Assembly: GCA_937935205.1 (NCBI GenBank)
Contig: CALGXU010000107.1
Span: 1-6,080 of the forward strand
Source of the DNA: an uncultured Rothia sp.
GTDB taxonomy: Bacteria; Actinomycetota; Actinomycetes; Actinomycetales; Micrococcaceae
Direction of reading: 5' to 3'
Length of the DNA stretch: 6,080 nt
Shown: piece by piece, positions 1-5,855 of the stretch
Position numbering within the stretch: position 1 is the first letter of the stretch
Layout: each line of letters opens with the position of its first letter
Made by a program: the position numbers and the translations under genes
The notes under the pieces: generated by a model
Seen by the model: only the letters and a program-made list of their open reading frames with translations
What the model was told of the DNA's origin: nothing
Databases searched by the model: none

Positions 1-4
1 TCAT
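1..4 (-). CDS. Start of an unidentified gene leaving the window leftwards
   Basis: Only the start codon is inside the window: reading the minus strand, an ATG occupies positions 4 to 2. It is called because a very good ribosome binding site, AAAGGAGA at 16 to 9, lies five bases upstream of the ATG (counted from GGAG). The gene is divergent from the RNase H-type gene at 260, so the 255 bp between them carries control sequences for both. Nothing can be said about the product. Confidence 0.5.
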
Positions 5-8
5 GGTT

Positions 9-16
9 TCTCCTTT
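9..16 (-). promoter_or_regulatory. Ribosome binding site of the leftward gene
   Basis: The minus strand reads AAAGGAGA then AACC then ATG. GGAG is five bases from the start codon, which is close to ideal. This site is the only support for a gene beginning at position 4. Confidence 0.55.
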
Positions 17-164
17 GGGTGGGGCGGCTGGTGCCGCATCGTTGATGACTCTCTTACGGTACACCTTTGGGGCGGCGGCGTGGTTCAGGCACGGCGGATG
101 TCCACCCCGGCGGGAGGGGGCGGCGGCCGGCCCTTCGCTGACTGGAAAAAATTCTCACAAATGT

Positions 165-193
165 TTGCGACTCCTCCGGCTTCGACTTATAAA
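165..193 (+). promoter_or_regulatory. Sigma-70-type promoter for the RNase H-type gene
   Basis: A -35 element TTGCGA (165-170, four of six matches to TTGACA) and a -10 element TATAAA (188-193, five of six to TATAAT) are separated by exactly 17 bp. An A-rich stretch at about 145-162 just upstream could act as an UP-like element. Transcription would begin near 200. That gives a leader of about 60 bases before the TTG at 260, containing two ribosome binding sites. The surrounding DNA at 69-130 is very GC-rich, so this AT-rich island stands out. Confidence 0.6.
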
Positions 194-234
194 AGAAAGG
201 TAAGTCAATCCGCATGCATGAAAGGAGAAGCGGA

Positions 235-321
235 ATGGTAGTCACGGGAGGTGACCGCGTTGGTATTTTCACCGGCTCATATCAAACGATGCGCCCTGAC
301 CTGGGAAGCGCCCGACTATAG
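235..321 (+). CDS. Possible 28-codon leader ORF overlapping the next gene
   Basis: An ATG at 235 is preceded by AAAGGAG (221-227) at a spacing of seven bases, a better initiation signal than that of the following gene. The ORF runs 28 codons to a TAG at 319-321 and overlaps the RNase H-type gene by about 60 bases in another frame. The peptide starts MVVTGGDRVG and resembles no domain I know. It could be a translated leader that limits or couples translation of the main gene. It could also be the original start of the main gene, separated from it by a frameshift or sequence error near 240-320. Whether it is translated cannot be seen from sequence alone. Confidence 0.3.
   Translation: MVVTGGDRVGIFTGSYQTMRPDLGSARL
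247..254 (+). promoter_or_regulatory. Ribosome binding site that favours the TTG start at 260
   Basis: GGAGGTGA is an eight-base perfect complement to the 3' end of 16S rRNA. It lies five bases before TTG 260-262. The in-frame GTG at 251 falls inside this site and so cannot use it. TTG 260 is therefore preferred over GTG 251. Confidence 0.6.
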
Positions 322-1456
322 TGCTTCCTACCCGGCCGGATACACCGATCAGGGGGTTGCCGTCATTGCGGTAGCTCAGGAACACCGCCAGGCGCAGGGT
401 TTTTGCTACTCGGCGCTGTCGACGGTGGTTTTTATTTCGAAGCAGGACGGCACCCGCGCCGTCATTAATGAGGAGCCCCTGCTCTTTCAGCACACTCATT
501 CGCTCATGGAGTCCTGCGATGAGGTGCATCCCCGTCTGCTGGGCCGAGCCGTGTTGGCCGCTTGGGATCACATCCCGGAGCAGTACCGTTGCAACCTGGT
601 GACGATTGCGGCCGATCGTAAGCATCTGAAGCACCTGTTCCGGGATTGCGACCACCTGAAGACGATTATGGAGTACCGCGCTTTCGAGAAGGTGCTGGAC
701 CCCTACGATAATCACTCCCTGGGTGAGGTGCACGTGAAGCTGGCCGGCACCCCCGCCTACGAGCGGATGCAGGCCGAGGTCACCCGTACGCGCGAGACCG
801 TGGATGCCATGGTGCACGACGCTCTTGCCCCCCGCCCGCTTGAACAGCTGGAGGATTACAGCGTCTTTACGGACTGCTCGTTTCGTTCCACGCACAACAA
901 GAAGTACCAGCGCGGTGGCCGCATGGGCATCGCCGGAGTGAGCGAGGACGGCTTTTACTTTCACTCTCACTATGACGGCGTGAATATCATGACCGGAGAG
1001 CTGTCGGCCGTGCTGGCCGCATATACCGTGTTTCACAGCGGTTCGCGCCGCCTGATTATCAATACCGATTCCTTGGGCGCCATCACCTTCGTGTTGCGCC
1101 TGGCGCACAGCCGCTGGACCTTCGAGACCTGGGCCTCCGAGGGTGTGCAGGATGAACGCGTGGTCGCCCAGATGCGCTCCCTCACCGAGGCAATTCGCGA
1201 GAAGCGCGTGCTGGTTAAGCACGTTCCGGGCCATACCGGTCACGGCCTGCAGGAGAGCAGCGACTCCGTGTCGAAGATGCACCGGCACTTTCCCGGACAA
1301 ATTGTTGATAAACGGCATCAAAGCGAATTTAACCAGCGCTGTGAGTCGATTATTACCGCTCTGGCGGGGTGCGCGAAGGCGGTTCGCCTGATGGCTCCCG
1401 ACTGGGTGCAGATTAAACCCTCTTCAATTCACGCGGGAAACCGTTTGTGGCGTTAG
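260..1456 (+). CDS. RNase HI-type protein with an extra, apparently degenerate RNase H-like N-terminal half
   Basis: The protein is 398 aa from TTG 260, or 401 aa from the in-frame GTG 251. Residue numbers here use TTG. The C-terminal half (about 200-342) has the whole RNase HI pattern: VFTD with D205, GELSAVLAA with E247, INTDS with D270, and the loop GHTGH with H325 followed by D335. In E. coli RNase HI these are D10, E48, D70, H124 and D134. The spacings agree closely, and H-to-D is identical at ten residues. Such enzymes cut the RNA strand of RNA:DNA hybrids using two metal ions in the cytoplasm. The first ~185 residues are not a standard HBD or other domain I recognise. Their order of strands and helices mirrors the C-terminal domain, but most acidic residues are lost. 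At about 300 aa a plain RNase H fused to a known domain would be smaller. The gene appears monocistronic, from a promoter at 165-193 to a hairpin at 1481-1529. Catalysis is likely from the conserved residues; the physiological substrate is unknown. Confidence 0.85.
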   Translation: MVFSPAHIKRCALTWEAPDYSASYPAGYTDQGVAVIAVAQEHRQAQGFCYSALSTVVFISKQDGTRAVINEEPLLFQHTHSLMESCDEVHPRLLGRAVLAAWDHIPEQYRCNLVTIAADRKHLKHLFRDCDHLKTIMEYRAFEKVLDPYDNHSLGEVHVKLAGTPAYERMQAEVTRTRETVDAMVHDALAPRPLEQLEDYSVFTDCSFRSTHNKKYQRGGRMGIAGVSEDGFYFHSHYDGVNIMTGELSAVLAAYTVFHSGSRRLIINTDSLGAITFVLRLAHSRWTFETWASEGVQDERVVAQMRSLTEAIREKRVLVKHVPGHTGHGLQESSDSVSKMHRHFPGQIVDKRHQSEFNQRCESIITALAGCAKAVRLMAPDWVQIKPSSIHAGNRLWR

Positions 1457-1457
1457 A

Positions 1458-1597
1458 ATAGAATTGGGTAGAAATGAACGCGCGATGCGTCCACCGCATA
1501 GGATCTATGCGTCGAGTGGAGGCCTCGCGTGTTTCTTTTACCCTTTTTCTGCCCAGCGCTTCCGAATGGGGTGGGTGCAGGCAGGTATAGAATTGGG
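1458..1597 (+). repeat. 11-bp direct repeat ATAGAATTGGG, two copies
   Basis: ATAGAATTGGG occurs at 1458-1468, directly after the stop codon of the RNase H-type gene, and again at 1587-1597, 80 bp before the DUF218 gene. Each copy contains TAGAAT, which fits an actinobacterial -10 (TANNNT). The second copy is well placed to transcribe the DUF218 gene, but I find no convincing -35 at 16-18 bp. The feature spans both copies and the DNA between them. A promoter role is a guess. Confidence 0.35.
1481..1545 (+). terminator. Large hairpin with T-rich tail after the RNase H-type gene
   Basis: Arms 1481-1494 and 1516-1529 pair at 12 of 14 positions. Inside them CGCATA (1495-1500) and TATGCG (1506-1511) pair perfectly around a five-base loop, leaving a four-base bulge at 1512-1515. 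The stem is followed by a T-rich stretch (1530-1545) with runs of three, four and five T. This fits a Rho-independent terminator about 25 bp after the stop at 1456. The T tract is interrupted, so termination may be partial. The structure could instead act as a 5' element of the next gene. Confidence 0.5.
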
Positions 1598-1666
1598 GGA
1601 AGAATTTCTGATTCTCCCGGTACGTTTAGTGGGCGCACACTTCACCGATTTTTAGGGACCCAATTT

Positions 1667-2731
1667 ATGCAGTTTCTTCCTCCTCCTGATTCTTCTCTCT
1701 ACATTCCGTTGGTCGTGCTGTATGCGCTGACGGCGCTTTCGCTGGTGCTCTTTATCTGCCTCTACCTGTGGGAACGCCGTAGTGTGTTTGTCGGCTGGTT
1801 GCTGGTTGCGACTGTGGGGCTGTTGGGCACGAGCCTGGGCGTAACGGCAATCGAGTCAGGGAACCAGATTTTGCTGGTGCTGGCGTTCTTCATTGATATC
1901 ATTCCGGCGATTCTTTTGATTTTTACACCTCTGGGTTTGACCGGTCTTTTCCTTTATAGCGGTGTGCGCCTTATTGTTCGTGAGGGTTTTTCGCTCACTA
2001 ATTCTTTGGCTTTGGCGGCCGGTGTTGCTCTTATTGTGGGACCGTTCTTTGCTCCCGGTCCGGCGGAGAACGTTCCGTTGGGCGGCGTGTGGGGCGCTAT
2101 TTATTTCTATCTTTCGCTAGTGCTGACCTATTTCACCATCTACGCGGTGGGCTTTACTGTGGCGGCAGCGTTGAACCTGGTGAATTTCCGTCGGGAAGCT
2201 GACTATGTGGTGGTGCTTGGTTCGGGTCTCATTGGTGACCAGGTGACTCCGCTGCTTGCGGGTCGTATCGACCGCGGTATTGAAATTTACCGTAAGAACC
2301 CCGGCTCGAAGCTGATTATGTCTGGCGGTCAGGGCGCGGATGAAGAGGTGCCTGAGGGTGTGGCGATGACTCGCTACGCTGTATCCCGCGGTATTCCCGA
2401 GGTGGACATTATTGTGGAGGACCGCGCGGTGAACACCCGCGAGAACCTGCTCTTCTCGTACGCCCTGATGCCGGAGGTTGCCGAGGGCAAAACCCCGAAA
2501 GTTGCTGTGGCAACAACCAGCTACCACCTGTTCCGCGCATTGCTGCTGGCGCGTTCGCTGGGCCTGGAATGTTGGGGCGCGGGGGCTCGTACGAAGGTGT
2601 ATTTTGCGGTGAATGCTTTTATCCGCGAGTTTATCGGCTACTTGAGCATGACGCGCCGCCGCCACATCATCACCCTGAGCCTGTGCACGGTTATCTACAT
2701 TGCAGTCGAGTTCTTCGTGTGGTGGATGTAA
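1667..2731 (+). CDS. YdcF/SanA/ElyC-type DUF218 membrane protein
   Basis: The protein is 354 aa. The ATG at 1667 is chosen because AGGGA (1654-1658) lies eight bases upstream and the hydrophobic protein begins there. An in-frame GTG at 1529 would add 46 non-membrane residues running out of the terminator hairpin. Hydrophobic segments lie at about 12-34, 41-60, 67-100, 113-130 and 143-171. A DUF218 domain follows at about 179-325, then a last membrane helix at 334-352. Family hallmarks are visible: VVVLGSGL at 181-188, SGGQGADEEVPEG at 219-231, NTREN at 256-260, and YHLFRA at 286-291. E. coli relatives SanA and ElyC affect envelope integrity and peptidoglycan or surface polysaccharide synthesis, and YdcF is reported to bind S-adenosylmethionine. 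The biochemical activity of the family is not settled, so an envelope role is inference. The gene appears to stand alone and converges on the cls unit. Confidence 0.85.
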   Translation: MQFLPPPDSSLYIPLVVLYALTALSLVLFICLYLWERRSVFVGWLLVATVGLLGTSLGVTAIESGNQILLVLAFFIDIIPAILLIFTPLGLTGLFLYSGVRLIVREGFSLTNSLALAAGVALIVGPFFAPGPAENVPLGGVWGAIYFYLSLVLTYFTIYAVGFTVAAALNLVNFRREADYVVVLGSGLIGDQVTPLLAGRIDRGIEIYRKNPGSKLIMSGGQGADEEVPEGVAMTRYAVSRGIPEVDIIVEDRAVNTRENLLFSYALMPEVAEGKTPKVAVATTSYHLFRALLLARSLGLECWGAGARTKVYFAVNAFIREFIGYLSMTRRRHIITLSLCTVIYIAVEFFVWWM

Positions 2732-2862
2732 TCCTTCGGTTTGGTGGGTCCGGGCGAACCGATGTAGCATCCGGCTGCGGCTCTAACGGACTGCCCCGTT
2801 CTAGTATGCGGTGCTGCTTTGGCTTGTGGCCCCGTGCATGCTGCACCAGTTCGAGGGAAATG

Positions 2863-2906
2863 AAAGCCCCCTGAGTGTTGATTCAATCGAACTCAGGGGG
2901 AGCTTT
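2863..2906. terminator. Strong hairpin between converging genes (probably bidirectional terminator)
   Basis: CCCCCTGAGT (2867-2876) and ACTCAGGGGG (2891-2900) form a perfect 10-bp stem. TTGAT (2878-2882) and ATCGA (2886-2890) can extend it with one G-T pair and one bulged base. AAAG (2863-2866) and CTTT (2903-2906) can pair at the base with two unpaired bases. Read leftwards, it starts 10 bases after the stop of the small membrane protein gene and is followed by a moderately T-rich CTTTCATTT, so it probably ends the cls unit. Read rightwards it lies about 135 bp beyond the DUF218 stop and has a poorer T tract. Confidence 0.75.
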
Positions 2907-2910
2907 GAGG

Positions 2911-3468
2911 TTATTTACCAGCGTGAGTGAACGCGTACTTCAGAATGTCAAGAGTAATAATGGCGAGGGTGAACCATACTGCGCTTCGGACAGTACGCCA
3001 GCAGATTGGTTCACCGCGGTATCGTGCAATGACGAAGTTGAGGGTAAAAATACGCCACACCACGGTTGCCAGACAGAGAATAATTGTGAGATCGAAGATG
3101 ATGTCATAGTTGCCACCAGATGGCAGAAGCATGGCCACAACCAGTAATACTACGGGGTATATGGTGGTGCCAAGAATGGGACTTGCGTTGCGTAGTGCAT
3201 GCTTAACAAACTCACGAGGAGGGGTGCCGCCATGCAGCACCCGGTACTCCTGCATTTCTGAGATGACGTGGGCAACGTAGGTGGTCAGACCGGTACCCGT
3301 AATGTAGAGGATTGCGGTGCCGTCAAGGATAGCATTCGCGTCGTAGATGGTCAGCAGCGCCGCCAGCACCAAGAAATTACCGTAGGTGTACGCGGAGACT
3401 TGGTGGGCTACATCGTGTGCACTGAGTTCAGCGAATTTGCGTGGTGCTTTATGGAATAGAAGGGGCAA
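2911..3468 (-). CDS. Small multi-pass membrane protein of unknown function, downstream of cls
   Basis: The protein is 185 aa and starts at TTG (3468-3466), with AAAGGA (3481-3476) seven bases upstream. No in-frame ATG lies nearby. After a charged N-terminus come hydrophobic segments at about 24-42, 48-70, 95-118, 122-146 and 160-178, so four to five membrane helices. TM2 ends in the pattern TYVAHVISEMQEYR, with H67 and E71 one helical turn apart. Together with YGNFLVLAALL at 29-39 it reminds me of an uncharacterised actinobacterial membrane family of about 180 aa, but I cannot name a function. It follows cls by 60 bp on the same strand with its own RBS and no clear terminator between, so co-transcription is likely. 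A link to phospholipid metabolism is only a guess from position. Confidence 0.75.
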   Translation of the reverse strand: MPLLFHKAPRKFAELSAHDVAHQVSAYTYGNFLVLAALLTIYDANAILDGTAILYITGTGLTTYVAHVISEMQEYRVLHGGTPPREFVKHALRNASPILGTTIYPVVLLVVAMLLPSGGNYDIIFDLTIILCLATVVWRIFTLNFVIARYRGEPICWRTVRSAVWFTLAIITLDILKYAFTHAGK

Positions 3469-3475
3469 TCGATAG

Positions 3476-3481
3476 TCCTTT
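3476..3481 (-). promoter_or_regulatory. Ribosome binding site fixing the TTG start at 3468
   Basis: On the minus strand AAAGGA lies seven bases before TTG at 3468-3466. This supports an otherwise unremarkable TTG as the start of the small membrane protein. Confidence 0.6.
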
Positions 3482-3484
3482 GGC

Positions 3485-3514
3485 GAGTTCGGGGATGAAA
3501 ACTCAGCCCCGAGT
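3485..3514 (-). promoter_or_regulatory. Competing short hairpins between cls and the small membrane protein gene
   Basis: Three segments can pair in three mutually exclusive ways: 3507-3512 with 3489-3494 (6 bp, CCCCGA/TCGGGG), 3500-3504 with 3485-3489 (5 bp, AACTC/GAGTT), and 3511-3514 with 3501-3504 (4 bp, followed leftwards by TTT). The RBS of the downstream gene starts just past them at 3481. They may set the cls to downstream ratio, but stems this short also arise by chance. Confidence 0.25.
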
Positions 3515-3528
3515 GTGTGAAAAATAGT

Positions 3529-5007
3529 TTAGAGGAGCGATGACCACAGTCGGCAGAGGTTTTCCGCCATCTTGATGCGGCGTGGGCGCTCCGCCCACTG
3601 GGTGTACAGCAGCTCGGTGCAGACCTGCTCGTATTCGGCGCATACTTCATCCAGCATCGCGACCATGCCGCGGTCAATGACGAACGTTGACACTTCCATG
3701 TTCAGCGAGAAGGAACGCGGGTCCATATTGGACGAGCCAATGAACGCGATTTCGTCGTCGACCATCATGAACTTGGAGTGCAGCACGGTCGGGCTGGGGT
3801 ACTGCAGAATACGCACACCCGCCTGTAGCAGCTGCTCGTAGTAGGAACGCTGCGCCATGTTCGGCAGGAACTGGTCGCCCTTCTCGCACACAATCACGGT
3901 GGTTTCAATACCGGAGTACGCGGCGTTCGTCAGCGCCTGCAGCAGGGTCTCTTCGGGCACGAAGTAGGGCGAGCAGATGGTGATACGCCGCTCGGCATTG
4001 TAGATCAAATAGTTGATGAGGCGCAGGTTGTTTTCAGTTTCAAAACCGGGGCCGGAGGGAACAACCTGGGCGCGCATCCCATCCTCGTAGTAGGGGATGG
4101 TGGTGTTAATTTCTGCCAGGATCAGCTGGTTCGTTTCGGAGTACCAGTCGGAGACGAAAACGGCGTTGAGCTCTTCAACGATAGGGCCGGTACAGGAGAA
4201 GGTCAGGTCCTTCCACTCCAGACCCTTCTTAATGTTTTCAGGTAGATCGTAGGAGCGGTGAATAGCGTTCTGTGAACCGGAGAACGCGACGCGGCCGTCC
4301 ACGACGAGGACCTTGCGGTGGTTACGCAGGTCGGGGCGCTGCCACTTGAGCTTCCACGGTTTGAGGGGCAGCATGAGGCGCCACTGCATACCCGAGTCGT
4401 TGAGCATTTTCACGAGCTTCTTATAGGACGGGTATTTGCGGGAGCCGATGTGGTCGATGAGTACGCGCACCTGTACACCGCGTTTGTGGGCGGCGAAGAG
4501 GGCGTCCCAAAGGACTGCGCTCGCCTCGTCGTAGGCGGTGATGTAGAACTCGAAGTGCACGTATTTGGTGGCTCGGTCGACTTCTTCCGCCATGGCGACC
4601 ATCGCCTCGTGGTTGTCGGTGTGGAGGGTGAATTGGTTGCCGCCGACCAGGGGGAGCGAGCCGAGGGTGTAGTTGAGCTGGCTGGCTACCTTGGCGGGAT
4701 CGGAGAGGTCGTCGGTGCGAGCGAGGAAGGGCTTGTTCTCGGTGGCTTCGCGGATCATGTCGTTCATGGCGTGTTGGCGTGCGCGGCGGTAGGCGGGCAG
4801 GCGCGAGGAGCCGAAGACGAGGAATGCGATGAACCCTACGAAGGGGATGAAGAAGATTGCCATGAGCCAGCCCAGCGCAACCACGGGTTTGCGGTTGTAG
4901 GGGAGCCAGAAGAGAGCCGCGAGTCGGATGAGGATATCGGCAATGCCGAGTGCGAGGCGCAACCAGTCGGGCAGGAAATCGAGGTAGGCGGGGGCAAACA
5001 AGTTCAC
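3529..5007 (-). CDS. cls: Cardiolipin synthase, phospholipase D superfamily
   Basis: The protein is 492 aa, the usual length for bacterial Cls. Two N-terminal membrane helices (about 17-36 and 43-66) form the PLDc_N anchor. Two PLD domains follow. The first HKD motif is H230-x-K232-x4-D237 followed by GSQN, and the second is H410-x-K412-x4-D417 followed by GSSN. The C-terminus RLWSSLL resembles the conserved end of the family. Known bacterial PLD-type Cls enzymes join two phosphatidylglycerol molecules at the membrane, giving cardiolipin and glycerol, through a phosphohistidine intermediate. All catalytic residues are present. The GTG at 5007 lies six bases after a -10-like CATAAT, consistent with a leaderless message. 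An alternative start is TTG 5001, preceded by AGAGGGGTGA, which would shorten the protein by two residues. The gene is divergent from the TetR gene and leads a probable two-gene unit. Confidence 0.95.
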   Translation of the reverse strand: MNLFAPAYLDFLPDWLRLALGIADILIRLAALFWLPYNRKPVVALGWLMAIFFIPFVGFIAFLVFGSSRLPAYRRARQHAMNDMIREATENKPFLARTDDLSDPAKVASQLNYTLGSLPLVGGNQFTLHTDNHEAMVAMAEEVDRATKYVHFEFYITAYDEASAVLWDALFAAHKRGVQVRVLIDHIGSRKYPSYKKLVKMLNDSGMQWRLMLPLKPWKLKWQRPDLRNHRKVLVVDGRVAFSGSQNAIHRSYDLPENIKKGLEWKDLTFSCTGPIVEELNAVFVSDWYSETNQLILAEINTTIPYYEDGMRAQVVPSGPGFETENNLRLINYLIYNAERRITICSPYFVPEETLLQALTNAAYSGIETTVIVCEKGDQFLPNMAQRSYYEQLLQAGVRILQYPSPTVLHSKFMMVDDEIAFIGSSNMDPRSFSLNMEVSTFVIDRGMVAMLDEVCAEYEQVCTELLYTQWAERPRRIKMAENLCRLWSSLL

Positions 5008-5013
5008 CCCTCT

Positions 5014-5019
5014 ATTATG
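5014..5019 (-). promoter_or_regulatory. Candidate -10 element for cls, leaderless arrangement
   Basis: The minus strand reads CATAAT (five of six to TATAAT) followed by six bases and then GTG 5007. Transcription would begin at or next to the start codon. No good -35 is seen at 16-18 bp upstream, which is common in actinobacteria but leaves the call moderate. Confidence 0.4.
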
Positions 5020-5147
5020 CCGGTGTTTCGTGTGGGGCTTGGGGGAGCGGGTATGCCTCTTCGCAGTGTGATGTGTCGGTATGGTGTGCCGGTGGTGGGG
5101 CTGGAGCTTAGCTGGCTATGCTGTGAGCCTTAACGCTAAAAATGCAC

Positions 5148-5176
5148 TTGAGCATTGTGTGCAGTGGTGAAATAAT
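5148..5176 (+). promoter_or_regulatory. Promoter of the tetR gene, predicted leaderless
   Basis: TTGAGC (5148-5153, four of six) and AATAAT (5171-5176, five of six) are spaced by 17 bp. The -10 ends seven bases before ATG 5184, so the transcript should begin at or beside the A of the start codon. The absence of a properly spaced Shine-Dalgarno sequence before this ATG agrees with that. TetR autoregulation is typical, so an operator may overlap this site. CACT (5146-5149) and AGTG (5163-5166) are inverted, but the palindrome is poor. Confidence 0.55.
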
Positions 5177-5183
5177 TGCAGTC

Positions 5184-5855
5184 ATGCAGAAAAAGGAACA
5201 GAGCCTTCGCGAACGCCGCCGCGAACAAACCTGGACGGCAATCCACGAAGCAGCCCTCAAACGCGTCCGCGAACACGGGATGCGCGGAACCACCGTTGAA
5301 GAAATCGCCCAGGAGGCGGGCGTTTCCCCGCGTACCTTCTTCAACTACTTCCCCTCCAAAGAGGACGCCGTCCTGGGTCTGCGCGAACCGGTGGTCAGCG
5401 AAGAAATCCTCGAAACAGACCGCGCCCACGAGGAGGACAACACGATCATTCGTGTAACCCACCTTCTCTGGGAGGTCATTTTCCAGAGCTTCCACTACGC
5501 CAAGGGCAAGGACCCACGATCTCCCTATCAGGAGTTCCCCGAGTCCGCGAAACGAATGAAAATGCACTACATGAAGTGCGAACAGGTGCTCACCGAGTAC
5601 CTGAACACTATTGACTGGGTGGCTTTTGATGCGGCCGGTCGCCGCGGCCCCTTCCCGCGCCGAACCCCCGCTGACCCGCTGACCGATCACTTCCGGGAGC
5701 GATCGCGCGCAAAGGTCCAGCTTGCCTCCGCGGTGCTTCGCCAGCTGGAGTTCGCCCGCGACCTGGAGGACAAAGAGGATATCGCCCGCCATATCCGCCA
5801 GACGGTGAAGACCTTCCAGTTCCTGCTTTTTGAGCAGAACCGAACCGCGCTCTAG
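5184..5855 (+). CDS. TetR-family transcriptional repressor
   Basis: The protein is 223 aa from ATG 5184. The N-terminal DNA-binding domain (about 11-64) shows the TetR signature: TTVEEIAQEAGVSPRTFFNYF at 36-56, then PSKEDAVLG, ending the helix-turn-helix and helix 4. The rest (about 70-223) is helical and variable, as expected for ligand binding and dimerisation, and the ligand cannot be read from it. ATG 5142 in the same frame would add 14 residues, but it lies upstream of the predicted promoter elements and has no RBS. The next gene starts 131 bp downstream on the same strand and is the likely target, as in many actinobacterial tetR-exporter pairs. The divergent cls gene shares the upstream region and could be affected too. 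I see no clear terminator after the stop at 5855. Confidence 0.9.
   Translation: MQKKEQSLRERRREQTWTAIHEAALKRVREHGMRGTTVEEIAQEAGVSPRTFFNYFPSKEDAVLGLREPVVSEEILETDRAHEEDNTIIRVTHLLWEVIFQSFHYAKGKDPRSPYQEFPESAKRMKMHYMKCEQVLTEYLNTIDWVAFDAAGRRGPFPRRTPADPLTDHFRERSRAKVQLASAVLRQLEFARDLEDKEDIARHIRQTVKTFQFLLFEQNRTAL

Noticed and set aside
269..1321. 350-codon open frame on the minus strand antisense to the RNase H-type gene
   Set aside because: It is low-complexity in character, rich in His, Gly, Val and Ala, with no recognisable domain. It is fully opposite a gene with conserved catalytic motifs, as GC-biased codon use produces.
1529..1666. GTG 1529 as the start of the DUF218 protein
   Set aside because: The added 46 residues are coded inside the hairpin tail and spacer and have no RBS. 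ATG 1667 begins just before the first membrane helix and has AGGGA upstream.
2736..2762. TCGGTT/AACCGA inverted repeat right after the DUF218 stop as a terminator
   Set aside because: The stem is only six bp with a 15-base loop and has no T tract. The 2863-2906 hairpin is far better.
2117..2770. 217-codon minus-strand frame antisense to the DUF218 gene
   Set aside because: It is rich in His, Arg and Gln, has no domain, and lies opposite conserved DUF218 motifs. It would also cross the end of that gene into the spacer.
2820..2862. tRNA-like GTTCGA in the spacer 2732-2866
   Set aside because: The bases around it do not form a five-bp T stem and no acceptor or anticodon arms can be found. Apart from weak stems I see nothing in this spacer.
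4318..5133. 271-codon plus-strand open frame antisense to cls
   Set aside because: Its composition (Gly, Val, Glu, His repeats) is that of a codon-bias shadow, and cls on the other strand is beyond doubt.
5100..5140. Short inverted pairs (TAGC/GCTA, GGCT/AGCC) as the TetR operator
   Set aside because: Arms of four bases are expected by chance, and no longer palindrome of TetR operator type is visible.
5142..5183. ATG 5142 as the TetR start
   Set aside because: It lies upstream of both promoter elements and has no RBS. TetR helix 1 begins about ten residues after ATG 5184, as usual.
5136..5792. 218-codon minus-strand frame antisense to tetR
   Set aside because: It is opposite a clear TetR helix-turn-helix and has no RBS or domain.
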